Below, piece by piece: positions 31,775-42,456 of a DNA stretch of 64,000 nucleotides. Each line of letters begins with the position of its first letter. Positions within the stretch are counted from its first letter, which is position 1. Source of the DNA: Catonia carolina (Eukaryota; Arthropoda; Insecta; Hemiptera; Achilidae); NCBI GenBank assembly GCA_035578175.1, contig JAQMRL010000014.1, positions 12,774,274 through 12,838,273 on the forward strand. Reading direction: 5' to 3'. Below the pieces are notes generated by a model. That model had not been told where the DNA came from and did no database searches. It saw only the letters and a list, made by a program, of their open reading frames with translations. Made by a program: the position numbers and the translations under genes.

Positions 31775-33222
31775 ATATTATGGCTAGTAAAAAATGGAAT
31801 TAAGTTGTGAAAATTTTGTGCGATTATATTATACAATTATCGACGTAGATTATCTCAACAACAGTGCATCGATGAACTTAATTCGACATTTGGCAATGAA
31901 GCACTATCAAAAACAACTGTATATTGGTGGTATAGTCACTTCAGTCATGAGTTTGCAACGAGGGGTAAAGGAGGAAAGCATCAGTGCGCATGCACGACTG
32001 CTTTAATTTCAGTACAATAGACATAGCAACTTATACTAAACCCAGAGCATACACATTATATCACGGAACCTTTTGTAGGTTAACTGTACGAATATAACTG
32101 TTTGTTACCGTAAACACAAATGTCGGTTTCTCGAAAACGTGATCCAACTATTCACAGTGCTGAATGCAATGTAATAAAATGTTGTTAAGTTGAAGCTAAA
32201 CAGAAATGCCTATCCGTGCCTCTTAACAAAAGCCATGAGCGAGTGGCTAACTACTGTGATGTTTCTCTTTCCATTATTCGAAAAAAAGAAGGAAATTAAG
32301 GACGTGAAGAAGCTATTCTTTGACAGTTTTGTTGACACCTGGTAAAACAAGAAAACTGTTAGGTAGGTACTAGAGGGACTGATAATGAAAACGCCGATGA
32401 CAGCAATAGTAAAGAAGACGATCATTCGTAATTACAGTAAATCAAACATTTCTAGTCATGTTATTAAGCTATAGGCAATATTACAGGTCAGAAGAAAACA
32501 TTTTCTCGGGATAAATTACCGCTTATAAAATGTATGTAGAAACTGCATGATAGTGAAATGTACGAGTAGTGTCTCACTCTTGAGGTTGGCAACACTGCAA
32601 ATATTTCACTATCTATTAGGCAACACTATTATCTATACATGGAATTCAATCGTGGCTGTGATTTACTCAGTGACGAATTTTTTGAATTAATTAATTTTGT
32701 GATGAATTTCGTGCGTTAACTGATTTTGCACGATCGTCATGTAACATATCATGAGAGTACGGCACCCTTGGATATTAGTGAGACCAGCATACATTCAATA
32801 TTACATGAACATTTGGGCACCAAAAAGATTTGTTCGCGTTGGATCCCACATAACTTAACAATTGCTCAAAAGAAGACTCGTGTCGATTGTTCTAAAGAAA
32901 TGCTCATGAAATACGATAGCATTGCTTCAAAACACGTTTATGACATCGTTATGGGTGATGAATCATGGATATATGCATATGAACCCGAAAGTAAACAGCA
33001 GTCAACCGTATGGGTCTTTCAAGATGAGGCATATCCAACAAAAGTCGTTCGCGCTGAAACACTTCCAAGGATTTGATTGCTTGTTTTTGTAAAACCACTG
33101 GGTTTGTGGCAAGTGTACCACTAGTGGAACATCGGACAGTCAATTCTGAGTGGTACACAACCATTTGTTTGCTAGAAGTTTTTGGAAAAATAAGGGAAAC
33201 CAACCATCGAAGACAGTAACAT
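31775..33222 (+). pseudogene. MarD: mariner relic interrupted by TcH copy B
   Basis: 31820-31932 encodes YNYRRRLSQQQCIDELNSTF then GNEALSKTTVYWWY, the mariner N-terminal helix region. TcH follows, and from 32638 the frame goes on M.EFNRGCDLLSDEFFE, then 32726-33076: HDRHVTYHESTAPLDISETS, IHSILHEHLGTKKICSRWIP, GDESWIYAYEPESKQQST. Later, with a shift, DLIACFCKTTGFVASVPLVE and HRTVNSEWYTTICLLEVFG. It stops at 33222 where the SINE4 pair begins; the second and third catalytic Asp are missing. Confidence 0.85.
31933..32635 (+). mobile_element. TcH element copy B
   Basis: 703 bp inserted at TA (31931-31932, 32636-32637). Without it and one TA, the mariner codons TGG TGG TAC ATG GAA TTC read through in frame, which proves the borders. 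Contains SVSRKRDPTIHSAE.. and AKQKCLSVPLNKSHERVANY, CDVSLS (helix-turn-helix remnant). Confidence 0.85.
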
Positions 33223-33657
33223 TCTGGTCCGGAGATGTAAAGATAGGTGGTTCGAATCTATCAGTGGTAAAATATTTTTATTGTTCAAGAAATATTGGAA
33301 ATATTAAAAAAAAATTAATTATTAATTTTTTAATTTTGACAATTTGTTTTATCATCAACAATGTAGATTGCTGCAATAACCTAAAATTATTAAATTACAA
33401 CAATCGTCTTTCTCTGAAAATTAAATACGGTGAAGGAAATATTTAGATATTTAAAATAATATTGAATTTCCTTCCAAAAAAATTTAATTAAATAATTTTA
33501 CATGATAAAACAAATTGTCAAAATTGAAAAATAAATATATAATTTTTTTTTTAATATTTTCAATGTTTTTTGAACAATAAAAATTTTTTACCGCTGATGG
33601 ATTTGACCCACTTATCTTTATATTTCTGAACCAGAATGTTACCATTACACCACACCA
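33220..33657. repeat. SINE4: two tRNA-like repeats in inverted orientation
   Basis: Left arm (33220-33358) and right arm (33500-33657, reverse) share GGTAACATTCTGGTCCGGA.., AAAGATAGGTGGTTCGAATC and the AATTTTGACAATTTGTTTTA block. The tRNA-like head is at the outer end of each arm (TGGTGTAATGGTAACATTCT on the right). The arms would fold into a ~140-bp hairpin. Confidence 0.7.
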
Positions 33658-33697
33658 AACATAACAATGTGGAGAGTTGATAAAATTTACAATACTT

Positions 33698-34036
33698 TTT
33701 TTTTATTCCTGATGTGCGTACGTTGCAATCTGTTCAATTCAGAACAATAAGCAACCCCATGACCCAATGAGATGAGGATGATATGATGGTATGAGATAAG
33801 GATGTATATGTAAATGAGGTGTAGTCTTGTACAGACTCAGGCCGACCATTCCTGAGAGAGTATGGTTAATTGAAACCCAACCATAAAAATACACCGGTAA
33901 CCACTGTCTAGTATTAAAATTCGTATAAAAGTAACTATCTTTACTAGGATTTGAACCAGGAGCCTTCATCTCCAAAAATCAGCTGTTAAACAGCTGACTA
34001 GCGGTGACGACATTATCACTAGACCAACCCGGTGGG
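33698..34036 (-). repeat. SINE1 copy 2, with target duplication
   Basis: Full-length reverse copy flanked by the 12-bp direct repeat TTTACAATACTT (33686-33697, 34037-34048), as expected for LINE-mediated SINE insertion. Head ACCGGGTTGGTCTAG and B box GGTTCAAATCC seen on the minus strand. Confidence 0.9.
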
Positions 34037-34048
34037 TTTACAATACTT

Positions 34049-34344
34049 AAATGGAAAACCGTTACAAATATATGTATTTCTGTATTTAACCTAAAATACA
34101 GCTTAAAATGTATCAAAATTTATATTTTTTATAAGCTCTAAACATTTTATAATGATTTCTGACTATAACAAATCTTAATTTATTCGTGGAAAGAAAATAT
34201 TAACAAACTAATGAAATCAATGCTAGTTCCCAATGGTTCAAATTCTGTGGGACACCCGGTATGTGAACATTAAATAAAAAAAAGTCTACAAAACTGATCC
34301 GGATTATCTGGAGATTCAGATCAACAAGGGTTGGATAAACAAGG
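34049..34344. other. AT-rich intron sequence
   Basis: Nothing recognised. Confidence 0.4.
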
Positions 34345-34457
34345 TTTTACTGTACCTTTACTAGGATTTGAACCATGGAACCATTATCTTTGAAATTCAG
34401 CTGTTAAACAGCTAACTCATGGCAATGACTGTACCACTAGACCAACCTGGTGGGTTT
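34345..34457 (-). repeat. SINE1 head fragment
   Basis: Only the tRNA-like head: minus strand CACCAGGTTGGTCTAGTGG .. GGTTCAAATCCTAGTAAAG, with the AGCTGTTTAACAGCTGAAT palindrome between. Confidence 0.8.
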
Positions 34458-34597
34458 ATGTAGATTAAACATAAAATTTGAAGGAAATTTTACAATTAAC
34501 TTTCAATTATCTAATTAAATTTCAATTATCTTTTATATTGATTTGTCACAAAATAAACTGAAAAACTTTCTTGTACTTTTTAATCTGTGGTTTTCAG

Positions 34598-34756
34598 GGT
34601 GCAGATTTGATGACGATTGTGCAGACTTATTAACTTGCATTTCTGGAATGTGCATATATCCATGCACGAAAACTTTTTGTGAAACTTATGGACCTGAATA
34701 TAACTGTATTGTATTTAATCATAAACCTAAGTGCATATCACAGTTTCCTGAATCAG
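34598..34756 (+). CDS. Cys-module exon 6 (short module)
   Basis: Acceptor TCTGTGGTTTTCAG, donor G|GTCAGT; 159 bp, phase 1/1. Encodes CRFDDDCADLLTCISGMCIY, PCTKTFCETYGPEYNCIVFN, HKPKCISQFPES. Eight cysteines; the module ends after H..KC with no CxC EGF tail. Confidence 0.85.
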
Positions 34757-34855
34757 GTCAGTATAAAAATATGATAATTTTAATTTTCTATAAAATTTTG
34801 TTTGACTATTCTTTGTTCTCTAATCAATTCCTAGGTGGGAATATACAAAGGGGTA

Positions 34856-35762
34856 CCCAAAAAAAACCGGAATTATTTTTCAAAAGCTATTTATTTTCAA
34901 TTTTTTTACAAAAAAACCGTATTATCCCCTTCAAAATACTCTCTATTACAACTAATACATTTATCCCGCCGGTGCTTCCACTGTTCGAAACATTTTTTCT
35001 AGTCATCTTTAGAAATGGCTACAGCTCCTCCCTCGTTTTTTTCTTGACCGCTTCAATGTTGTCAAATCGGTGTCCTTTAATGTCCTTTTTCATGCGTGAA
35101 AATAAGAAAAAGTCGCACGGAGCCAGGTCAGGTGTGTAAGGTGCATGGGGCAGCGGAACCATGCCATTTTTACTCAACAAATCTTTCACTAAGATGGCTA
35201 TGTGTGCAGGTGCATTGTCGTGGTGGAAGAACCAGTCTCCTGTCTGCCACAAATTGGACCTTTTTTGATGAACACTGTTGCACAATCTTCTTAAAACTTC
35301 CAACTTGTCAGTCGATGGTGTGAGAGCACACACTCTCGAATTTTTTAAACATTTTTGTTGATTTGGGCAGTTGAAAGACGTCCAGAGCGAGGTTTGTCAT
35401 CAATCGGCATTTCGCCATTTTTAAACCGAGAAAACCACTCACATACTTGAGATTTTCCCATAGCGTCATCTTTGTAAGCTGTTTTCAACATTAAAACAGT
35501 TCAGCAGCACTTTTACCGACTAGAAAACAAAATTTCACAGCTACACATTGTTCACTTAAACTTGCCATCATAAAAAATGAAACAAGAACAAAACAGCGCT
35601 ACCAAGCAATCACTGCAGATGAATATTGAACTCGCAGTGAGTTGCAATCACTGCACTGAACTCGCAATGAGTTGCGCTATACACGTCTGTGCGGCAGAAA
35701 TGCGTACTACTTAAGTACCGCCCATGGCAATGCTATTCCGGTTACTTTTGGGTACCCCCTTG
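34856..35762 (-). mobile_element. MarB copy 2: internally deleted mariner
   Basis: 907 bp with TA on both sides (34854-34855, 35763-35764); ends CAAAGGGGTACCC / reverse CAAGGGGGTACCCAAAAG. Minus strand: C-terminal part 35019-35333 (LEVLRRLCNSVHQKRSNLWQ, HHDNAPAHIAILVKDLLSKN, HAPYTPDLAPCDFFLFSRMK) with both late catalytic Asp kept; N-terminal part (EQ.VAVKFC.. region) at 35340-35575 with frameshifts. Same internal deletion as copy 1. Confidence 0.9.
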
Positions 35763-35764
35763 TA

Positions 35765-36370
35765 TAGTGTCAGTTAGAAAAATTACCAGGCAAAAAGTTT
35801 CTACTCAAGAGTGATATCTGTACGTGTGGACAGTATTTTATTTGCAGTGTTATAGACAGCATGTGAGTTTTTATGTTTGTAGATTTTGTATTCATTCTTA
35901 CAAGTTTTGTTAATTTTTTTTATAATTTAAAATAAAAAAATCTTCCATTATCATAAACTCTACATAATTTATCAGTTAAATCGGTATATACTATTGGTTT
36001 CATAATCATAGACACCCGAGTTTGAACCCTTGAATCTCCAAAACTATTAGTTAGATTTCAACACATTTTACATCAAAATTTAGCTCATTTTATTTTATTC
36101 TGTGTTGACCTATAATCATCCTATATTTTTAATGTTGTTTAAAAATTGCCGTATCGAGGTTGAAAGACAAAAATACTCGTTTTTTTGCTACTGCAACAAA
36201 TTTCATGCGTTTAGAGGCATGTAACTTGATAACTATTTGACCAAAAAGTTTTAAATTTTAAAACAACATAGACAATTATATTCTTACAGCGTGTACGAAA
36301 TTTAAAATTCTTACATTATTTAAATTTTGATTTATTAACAATATTCTGAACCCTTGCTATCTCGGTAACC
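35765..36370. other. Intron sequence incl. copy 2 of an unclassified repeat
   Basis: 36063-36180 matches 21355-21479 in reverse. The rest is unassigned. Confidence 0.5.
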
Positions 36371-36788
36371 GCTCGATCTTTCGGTACGGGCAAACTATCG
36401 TTTTATTCAGCGTAAAAAACTTAGGAAAGATATGTTTATAACATGAAATATTGATTGGCCAATGTTGTGGTAGAATTTTGAAAATTTTGAAAAATAGACT
36501 GGGTAATGCGTGGGTGGGGTGCAACTATCCATGTTGCCAGTTTATGTACGTGACATCCTGTCGGACTGTCTACCTGAATTGACAGACTGCATTGTCAGTT
36601 CAGGAAGACAGGCAGATTCAGGCAACATGGATAAAAGCGCCCACCCCACACATTACCCAGTCTATTTTTCAAAATTTTTAAAATTTTAACACAACATTGG
36701 CCAATCAATATTTCATGTTATTAACATATCTTTACTAAGTATTTTACGCTGAATAAAACGATAGTTTGCCCGTGCTGAAAGATCGAGC
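36371..36788. repeat. Long inverted repeat (168-bp arms)
   Basis: Arms 36371-36538 and 36621-36788, outer ends GCTCGATCTTTC / GAAAGATCGAGC, highly similar throughout (TTGATTGGCCAATGTTG in both). The 82-bp loop holds a smaller imperfect inverted repeat (CTGTC.ACCTGAATTGACA / TGTCAGTTCAGG.AGACAG). Fold-back type element; no coding sequence. Confidence 0.85.
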
Positions 36789-37065
36789 TCTACAAAACGA
36801 TGGAACAGTTTTTGAATTTCTTTTGTACTTTTAGAATATTCTCAAAAATATCCATCAAACTGATTGGAAAATTTAAAAAATTTTGAAAATATCTAACAAA
36901 TAAAGTAATGAAAATAATAAAATAATCCTTCCATCAAATTGTAAAGAAAAGTGTACTCTCGCAAATAGAAGAAACTGCAAATTCATAGGAATATCAAATA
37001 TAACAAATTGAACATTGCGTATATAAACTCTTCCAACTCCCTTTAATTAAGAAAGCATTCAAATT

Positions 37066-37081
37066 CCCCCCCCCCCCCCCC
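37066..37081. repeat. Poly-C tract (16 bp)
   Basis: Sixteen C in a row in an AT-rich intron. Confidence 0.9.
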
Positions 37082-37264
37082 GTTTGAAATGTACATACAA
37101 CTGGTCCCTTATTACTCTGTAAAATTGGTATACCTTCAAAGACTAAATATGTCATAAACTGAAAACGTAAAAAGGTGACTGGGGTCCCTTTCTAAAATAC
37201 ATAATTCATTTATAGAGATCTTTCATTATATCTTTTTAAAATATTTCTGTAAAATTAGTTTCAG

Positions 37265-37348
37265 AAAATCCAGAAGTACCATCTTGGCTAACTCCGTCAA
37301 ATTCATTGCAATTACCATCAAATATTGTATCTCAACAAAAGTATTCAG
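37265..37348 (+). CDS. EGF gene, 84-bp linker exon
   Basis: Acceptor AAAATTAGTTTCAG, donor G|GTATGT; 28 codons, phase 1 on both sides. Encodes NPEVPSWLTPSNSLQLPSNI then VSQQKYS, cysteine-free, Ser/Pro/Gln-rich spacer. Junction codons: G|AA with exon 6, G|GT with exon 7. The exact phase match argues against chance. Confidence 0.7.
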
Positions 37349-37412
37349 GTATGTTATTTCATATGTACTGTATATTTAATAGAGTTTGTCAAAGTGTGTT
37401 TGTTACCTTGTG

Positions 37413-37500
37413 TTGTTGCTTAGGTCATCAGCCAAGAGGCTGTTTGAACCTCTATACTATTCTTCAAAGCTGATGAGCTCTGAACTACCTACGCATTGCC
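37413..37500 (-). repeat. SINE3 fragment
   Basis: TTGTTGCTTAGGTCATCAGCC end only, then diverges. Confidence 0.6.
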
Positions 37501-37601
37501 CCCTACCCACTTCATAGCTAGTCAATAACTTGCCAGCAATGTTGCCAATACGTGCTCTTGTAACTCTGTTATATATTTTGTCTGCCACTTTTGTGTCTTT
37601 C

Positions 37602-38807
37602 AATAGCTATGTCCATACTCGTGCGATGTAGCATGCTACATTGCATGCTCTTAGGGGCATGCAATTTCACCTGTCCTCACTGGTTTGAAGAGCTTTATTT
37701 TAAGAAAACATAAATACTTTTGAACACTACACAAAATTAAAGCCTGTTCTTTCCTGCGTTGATTGGTTTGACTTAGATTATTTTATTTTGAAACTAGTCG
37801 GAGATACAGCATTTACGCAAAAAGAGTACTCAGATTTTAGCCGGTTTTCTGTTAATGGGGTTTTTAAACGTCCTTTACTCCGCCCAGGCTTTTCATAAAA
37901 GAACGGCGTTTAAGTATGTTGAAGATCAGAGTTTTCTCTGTATGAACATTTTAAAATAGAAGTCTGATGTTCCATTTTAAATGCTGACCATTTTTTTAAA
38001 AAAAGTGTATTTTGGCTTCACATAAGAATAGGGAAATAATTTTTGGACTGAACCATGCATTTTTACAGCATATTGTGCCATGCATGTATTTTGCATTTGT
38101 AATTAGAAATAGATACTAGGTGTTAATAGAAAATTCTATTAGCCTCTAAACTTCTTGAGAGGAAACTGAGCTCTATAGCGGTATCCGCTGCGAGTATAGT
38201 CATTTAGAAAAACAAACTTCTGTGTTTTTCCTGCTGCAACTCATTCTGTAGCTCACTTTGAATTATTTAACGATGGTTTTATTAAAAAAAATAAACGCTT
38301 TGCTTGACATAATACTGTTGTGAAAATGCATGGTTCAGTCCAAAAATAATTTCCCTACCTTTACGTGGAGCCAAGAAAGCACTTATTTAAAAAAATGGCC
38401 GGCATGTTAAAACAGAACATGAGATTTAAATTTTAAAATATTCATATTATAGAAAAAACTCTAATCTTCAATGTACTTATACACTGATTTTTATGAAAAG
38501 GCTGGACGGAGTAAGGGACATTTAAAAACCACATTAACGGAAAACCAGCTAAAAATTGAGTACTTTTTTGCGTAAATTGCTGGAGTTACCTTAAATTAAT
38601 TTTTAAATAAAACAATCTAAATCAAACCAATCAATGTAGGAAAGAACAGGCTTTACTTTAGTGTAGTGTTCAAAAATATTCGTTTTTTTTTTAGATAAAG
38701 CTCTTCAAAGGAGTGCCAGGAAGGTGGTATGCCTCTAAACGCATGCAACATCACATGCTGAATCACAAGTTAAAAAAGAAAGCGCACGAGTGTGGACATA
38801 CCTATTA
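37602..38807. mobile_element. Long-inverted-repeat element (~490-bp arms)
   Basis: Ends ATAGCTATGTCCATACTCGT and (reverse) ATAGGTATGTCCACACTCGT. The arms remain similar to about 38096 on the left and 38312 on the right (for example GGACTGAACCATGCATTTT and its reverse), leaving a ~215-bp centre. No transposase seen; superfamily and target duplication not resolved. Confidence 0.8.
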
Positions 38808-39044
38808 ACTTTTATAAACTATGAACATACAATCAGCTGATTATATTATAAAGTATTGCATGTTAACGCGCTCTATAATCGATGTGTTCAGTACGAGATG
38901 CAAGCCACGAGTGAACTACTGCGGCTCTTATACGCATGTGTGCTTAATGTTTGTCAAGCTGATACATTTGTACAATCTGATAATGCTGGTAAACGTTCTG
39001 ATTGGTCTAAACACGTGGAATAGCAGAGCTCATCAAATGTCATC

Positions 39045-39785
39045 AAGTTTAAACTTAAAACTTAAGTTAGATACCACTAGAGGATCTGTCAAGAACATTT
39101 TCATCAAAATCGGTCAACCAGAAGTAGTAGTTTATTCATGTCATTTTTCACTATTTTGAGATTTTCTGAAAAATGGCTCCTACGATTTTTTAAAAAATCA
39201 CCTCATTTATTATGTTTTTTATACTCTACAGTATAGAGTAGGCGCCATGTCTGCTGAAATTCTTCGGGAGGCTGTGCTCTCATAGAAAATGTGGATTTTT
39301 TAAGATTGCGGCTTTAATATGCATTTTAGCGCAAAAATGTATATAATAAAAGTTGTACTGAATTTAAAAACCTAAAACTTTAATTTGAACATTTTTTTGT
39401 ATAACGCTTAGTTTAGCAGTAATTAGTGATTTTCTATTTTTCTCATGAAAATTTGTAAAAACTTCAATTTTTTAAGATTTCAGCCGCAGTATCCATTTTA
39501 TGATAAAAATACATATAATCAAATTTATAGGAAATTCAAAGATCTACAATTTTTATTTTAAGCATTTTTCTCTACAGAGCCTAGTTTAGCGTGAAAAAAT
39601 TATTTTCCATATTATTAAGCCAAACTAAGGTTGGTTTTCATTTTGCATCATTCACTCATGATTAAAATAGGTTATGTTTTTTGAAGTTAGTTTTTTTGCA
39701 ATTTTTTATTACTAATGTTAGGTTATTTTGTTAATTATTAGTATTGGCAAGAGAAAGTCATGTAAGTATTTCACACCATATTTTT
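39045..39785 (+). repeat. Rep-A, 5'-truncated copy
   Basis: Begins within the repeat (AACTTAAGTTAGATACCACT) and ends GGCAAGAGAAAGT at 39746-39758 plus tail. The tail is only ~25 bp from EGF exon 7's acceptor. Confidence 0.75.
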
Positions 39786-39809
39786 ATGTGTTTTATTTTT
39801 TTGTTGTAG

Positions 39810-40016
39810 GTGTTTGTATGGCTCATTTACATTGCGAGAATGATAAAGTATGCATTTATGGGAAATGTATAAATCCATGCCTTTATTTACTTGATAGCTG
39901 CAAGAGTAATGAAATCTGTCAAGTTGTCCAACATGATATCGTTTGTGTTCCTCAACCAATAACTTTACCATCTTTACCAATTGCCCCTAATTCTCTAGTA
40001 CAACAAGTCGTTGCAG
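39810..40016 (+). CDS. Cys-module exon 7
   Basis: Acceptor TATTTTTTTGTTGTAG, donor G|GTGAGT; 207 bp, phase 1/1. Encodes VCMAHLHCENDKVCIYGKCI, NPCLYLLDSCKSNEICQVVQ, HDIVC, then a Pro/Leu/Val-rich linker (VPQPITLPSLPIAPNSLVQQ). Eight cysteines, no EGF tail. Confidence 0.87.
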
Positions 40017-40094
40017 GTGAGTTAATTAATTATTTTCTAATTGGAAGCAAATTTTAAAATTGTCATCTATCAATTTTCTTTGTCCATCCATCCG

Positions 40095-41050
40095 TCCATG
40101 ATACCCAGATGTCAGAAACTTCAAGAGATAGCAACAAATGGTTTTTGGTTTCTTATTTTACACAAAAAGTTAGTCGGTCTAAATTGAATTTGAAGTTCTG
40201 GTTCCAACCGAAAGTGGCCCCAAACCAGAAGTCAAAAAATCAAAGTCGGAATTTAGAAACAAATATAGTGTCATTTGATTGTCTTAAAGAGTAGATACAG
40301 AAATAATTAGGTTTTAAATTTCGGTTTCGACCGGAAGTCAAGAAATCAAAGTTAAAAACAGCAAGACTTTGCAACAAACAGTTTTCCAATTCGTAATCTA
40401 CACAAAAAGTTAGTGGGCAAGGATTGGGTTTTAAGTTCCAGTTTTTGACCAGAAGTGGCCCAAAACTGGAAGTCTAGGAATCAAAGTCAGAAACTACAAA
40501 AGATAGCAACAAACGGTTTTCGGATACGTAATCTACATGAAGAGTTATTGTGCTGGGATTGGGTTTGAAGTTCCGGTTTCTACTGGAAGTCAAGAAATTA
40601 AAGTCAAAAACAACAAGACATAGCAACAAACGGTTTCTGGATTCATAATCTACACAAAAAGTTAGCAGGCTAGGATTGGGTATGAAGTTCCGGTTTTCGT
40701 TTGGAAGTGGCCCAAAACTGGAAGTCAAGAATTCAAAGTCGGAATTGGGAAACAAAAATAGTGTCATTCAATTCCTCTTAAAGTGTAGATAAAGACATTG
40801 GGTTTCTGATTTTGATTAAAAGTCAAGAAATCAAAGTCAGAAACTATAAGAAATAGCAGCAAATGGTTTTAGGATTTGTAGTCTACACAGAAAGTTAGTG
40901 GGCCTAAATTGGTTTTGAAGTTCTGGTTTTGACCGGAAGTGGCCCCAAACCTGAAGTCAAGAAATAAAATGAGAATTTGGAAACAAAAATAAAGTCATTT
41001 GATTTGTCTTAAATAGTAAATACAGAAATCGTTAATGGATTTTGGCATAA
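40095..41050 (+). repeat. CRR tandem block
   Basis: Imperfect tandem array; the CACAAAAAGTTAGTGGGC-type motif recurs at about 40161, 40401, 40536, 40653 and 40886, i.e. units of about 120 and 235 bp. Each carries AGAAACTACAAGAGATAGCA, GGTTTGAAGTTCCGGTTT and GGAAACAAAAATAGTGTCAT phrases. Open frames inside are by-products of the repeat. Confidence 0.85.
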
Positions 41051-41074
41051 GTCAAAGGTAAGCCTTGGCCACCC

Positions 41075-41235
41075 CATTGGCGTAGTTGTTAGTGCAATTG
41101 CTTCTATGTTGGGGTCCCGGGTTCAATTCCCAATCAGGTCTGGCATTTTTTCATCACTGATCTTCATATATCATCCTTCTCATCGTCTGCATTAGCAGCA
41201 ATTGCAAAAAGATCACGCATTAAACTAAAAAAAAC
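41075..41235 (+). repeat. SINE2 copy (tRNA-derived)
   Basis: Head ATTGGCGTAGTTGTTAGTGC and GGGTTCAATTCCCAATCAGG (B box), body with ATCATCCTTCTCATCGTCTG, tail AAACTAAAAAAAAC. Confidence 0.75.
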
Positions 41236-41299
41236 ATAAGCCATTTTTTAAATTGACACTGGGCTTTGACACATCGTCTCGTGAAAGGAATTTTTAAAC

Positions 41300-41375
41300 A
41301 TGGTTATATTTTTCATTATTTACATTGGTAAGAGAAAATTGTATGTGTGGATGTTTCACACAAATTCTAAATTAA
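41300..41375 (+). repeat. Rep-A tail fragment
   Basis: ACATTGGTAAGAGAAAATTG and the TGTTTCACACAAAT hairpin tail. Confidence 0.6.
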
Positions 41376-41454
41376 GTTTAAATGAATAAATATACATCTA
41401 AACTTGTTCTGAATTTGGAAAAGTCTTAAGTATTTTTAAAATTTTCTGTTACAG

Positions 41455-41727
41455 TATGTACCACACCATCTCAATGTGATTATGATAAGATCTGTTATTT
41501 TGGTAAATGTGTTGATCCATGCACTCAAGCTCTTAGTAAATGTAAATCAAATGATTTTTGTCAAGTAGTCAGTCATGAAGTGATTTGTATTCCACAAGAA
41601 ACAATACAACAATCAAAAATTTCTTCAAAACCTGTGAAACAAAATAATTATCAACAATTACCGAAAAGTTCTAGCACACCTCAAGTATCACCGTCGTTTA
41701 AAGTAATAACTACTTCAGCAACAAATG
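41455..41727 (+). CDS. Cys-module exon 8
   Basis: Acceptor TTTTCTGTTACAG, donor G|GTAATA; 273 bp (longest), phase 1/1. Module CTTPSQCDYDKICYFGKCVD, PCTQALSKCKSNDFCQVVSH, EVIC, followed by a ~45-residue Gln/Ser/Thr/Lys-rich spacer (IPQETIQQSKISSKPVKQNN ..). Closest in pattern to exons 7 and 10. Confidence 0.87.
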
Positions 41728-42101
41728 GTAATAGATAATTTCCCAAATTTTAATTATTTTTTATGTAAAAGATTATTTATCCGTAGAAAGGTAAGGTGTA
41801 AAAGGATTTACATTGAAGCTTATGTTTAATATTGGGGACTACTTTAGGTCAATCAATAAAAAAATTAGAAAATTTCTTCAAAAAATACATTTATTAATCC
41901 TAAAAACAAATCGGAAATGATATCTTACACATAAATATAAATTTTAAAAGTTAAAATATAAATAAAAATTTCGTCTATACATCTCATGTCACTGGTACTT
42001 ACGTTGATGTTCACCACACATCGATTAGGTGCATCTACAGCACGGAATTAAGTCATTCTTCTTATTCTTGATTGTCAGAATGCAAAAAATTCTCTTTGAG
42101 C
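41728..42101. other. Intron, unassigned
   Basis: Nothing recognised. Confidence 0.4.
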
Positions 42102-42456
42102 ATAGTTACTTGAGATGACTTGAGACGAGTTTGCCCTTGTTTGCAACGAGGGGTAAAGGGGAACAACATCAGAGCGCATGCGTGACTGCTTTAATTTCAG
42201 TACAACAAACATAACAACTTATACTATACCCCGAGCATATACAGTATATCACGGAACCTTCTGTAGGTTAACTGTACGAATATAACTGTTTGTTACCATA
42301 AACAGAAATGTTAGTTTCTTGAAAACATGGGCAGACTATTCACCAAATGATGAACGAAATCTAATATTCAGTGTAATAAAATGCTGTAAAGTTACATCTA
42401 AACAAGAAAACCTTTCCCCTGCCTCTTAACAAAAGCCATGAGCTAGTGGCTAACTA

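Noticed and set aside
40474..40767. 97-codon open frame on the minus strand
   Set aside because: Lies within the CRR tandem array and is a by-product of repeated sequence.
40095..41050. CRISPR-like array
   Set aside because: Units are 120-235 bp, diverged and without spacers; the genome is eukaryotic.
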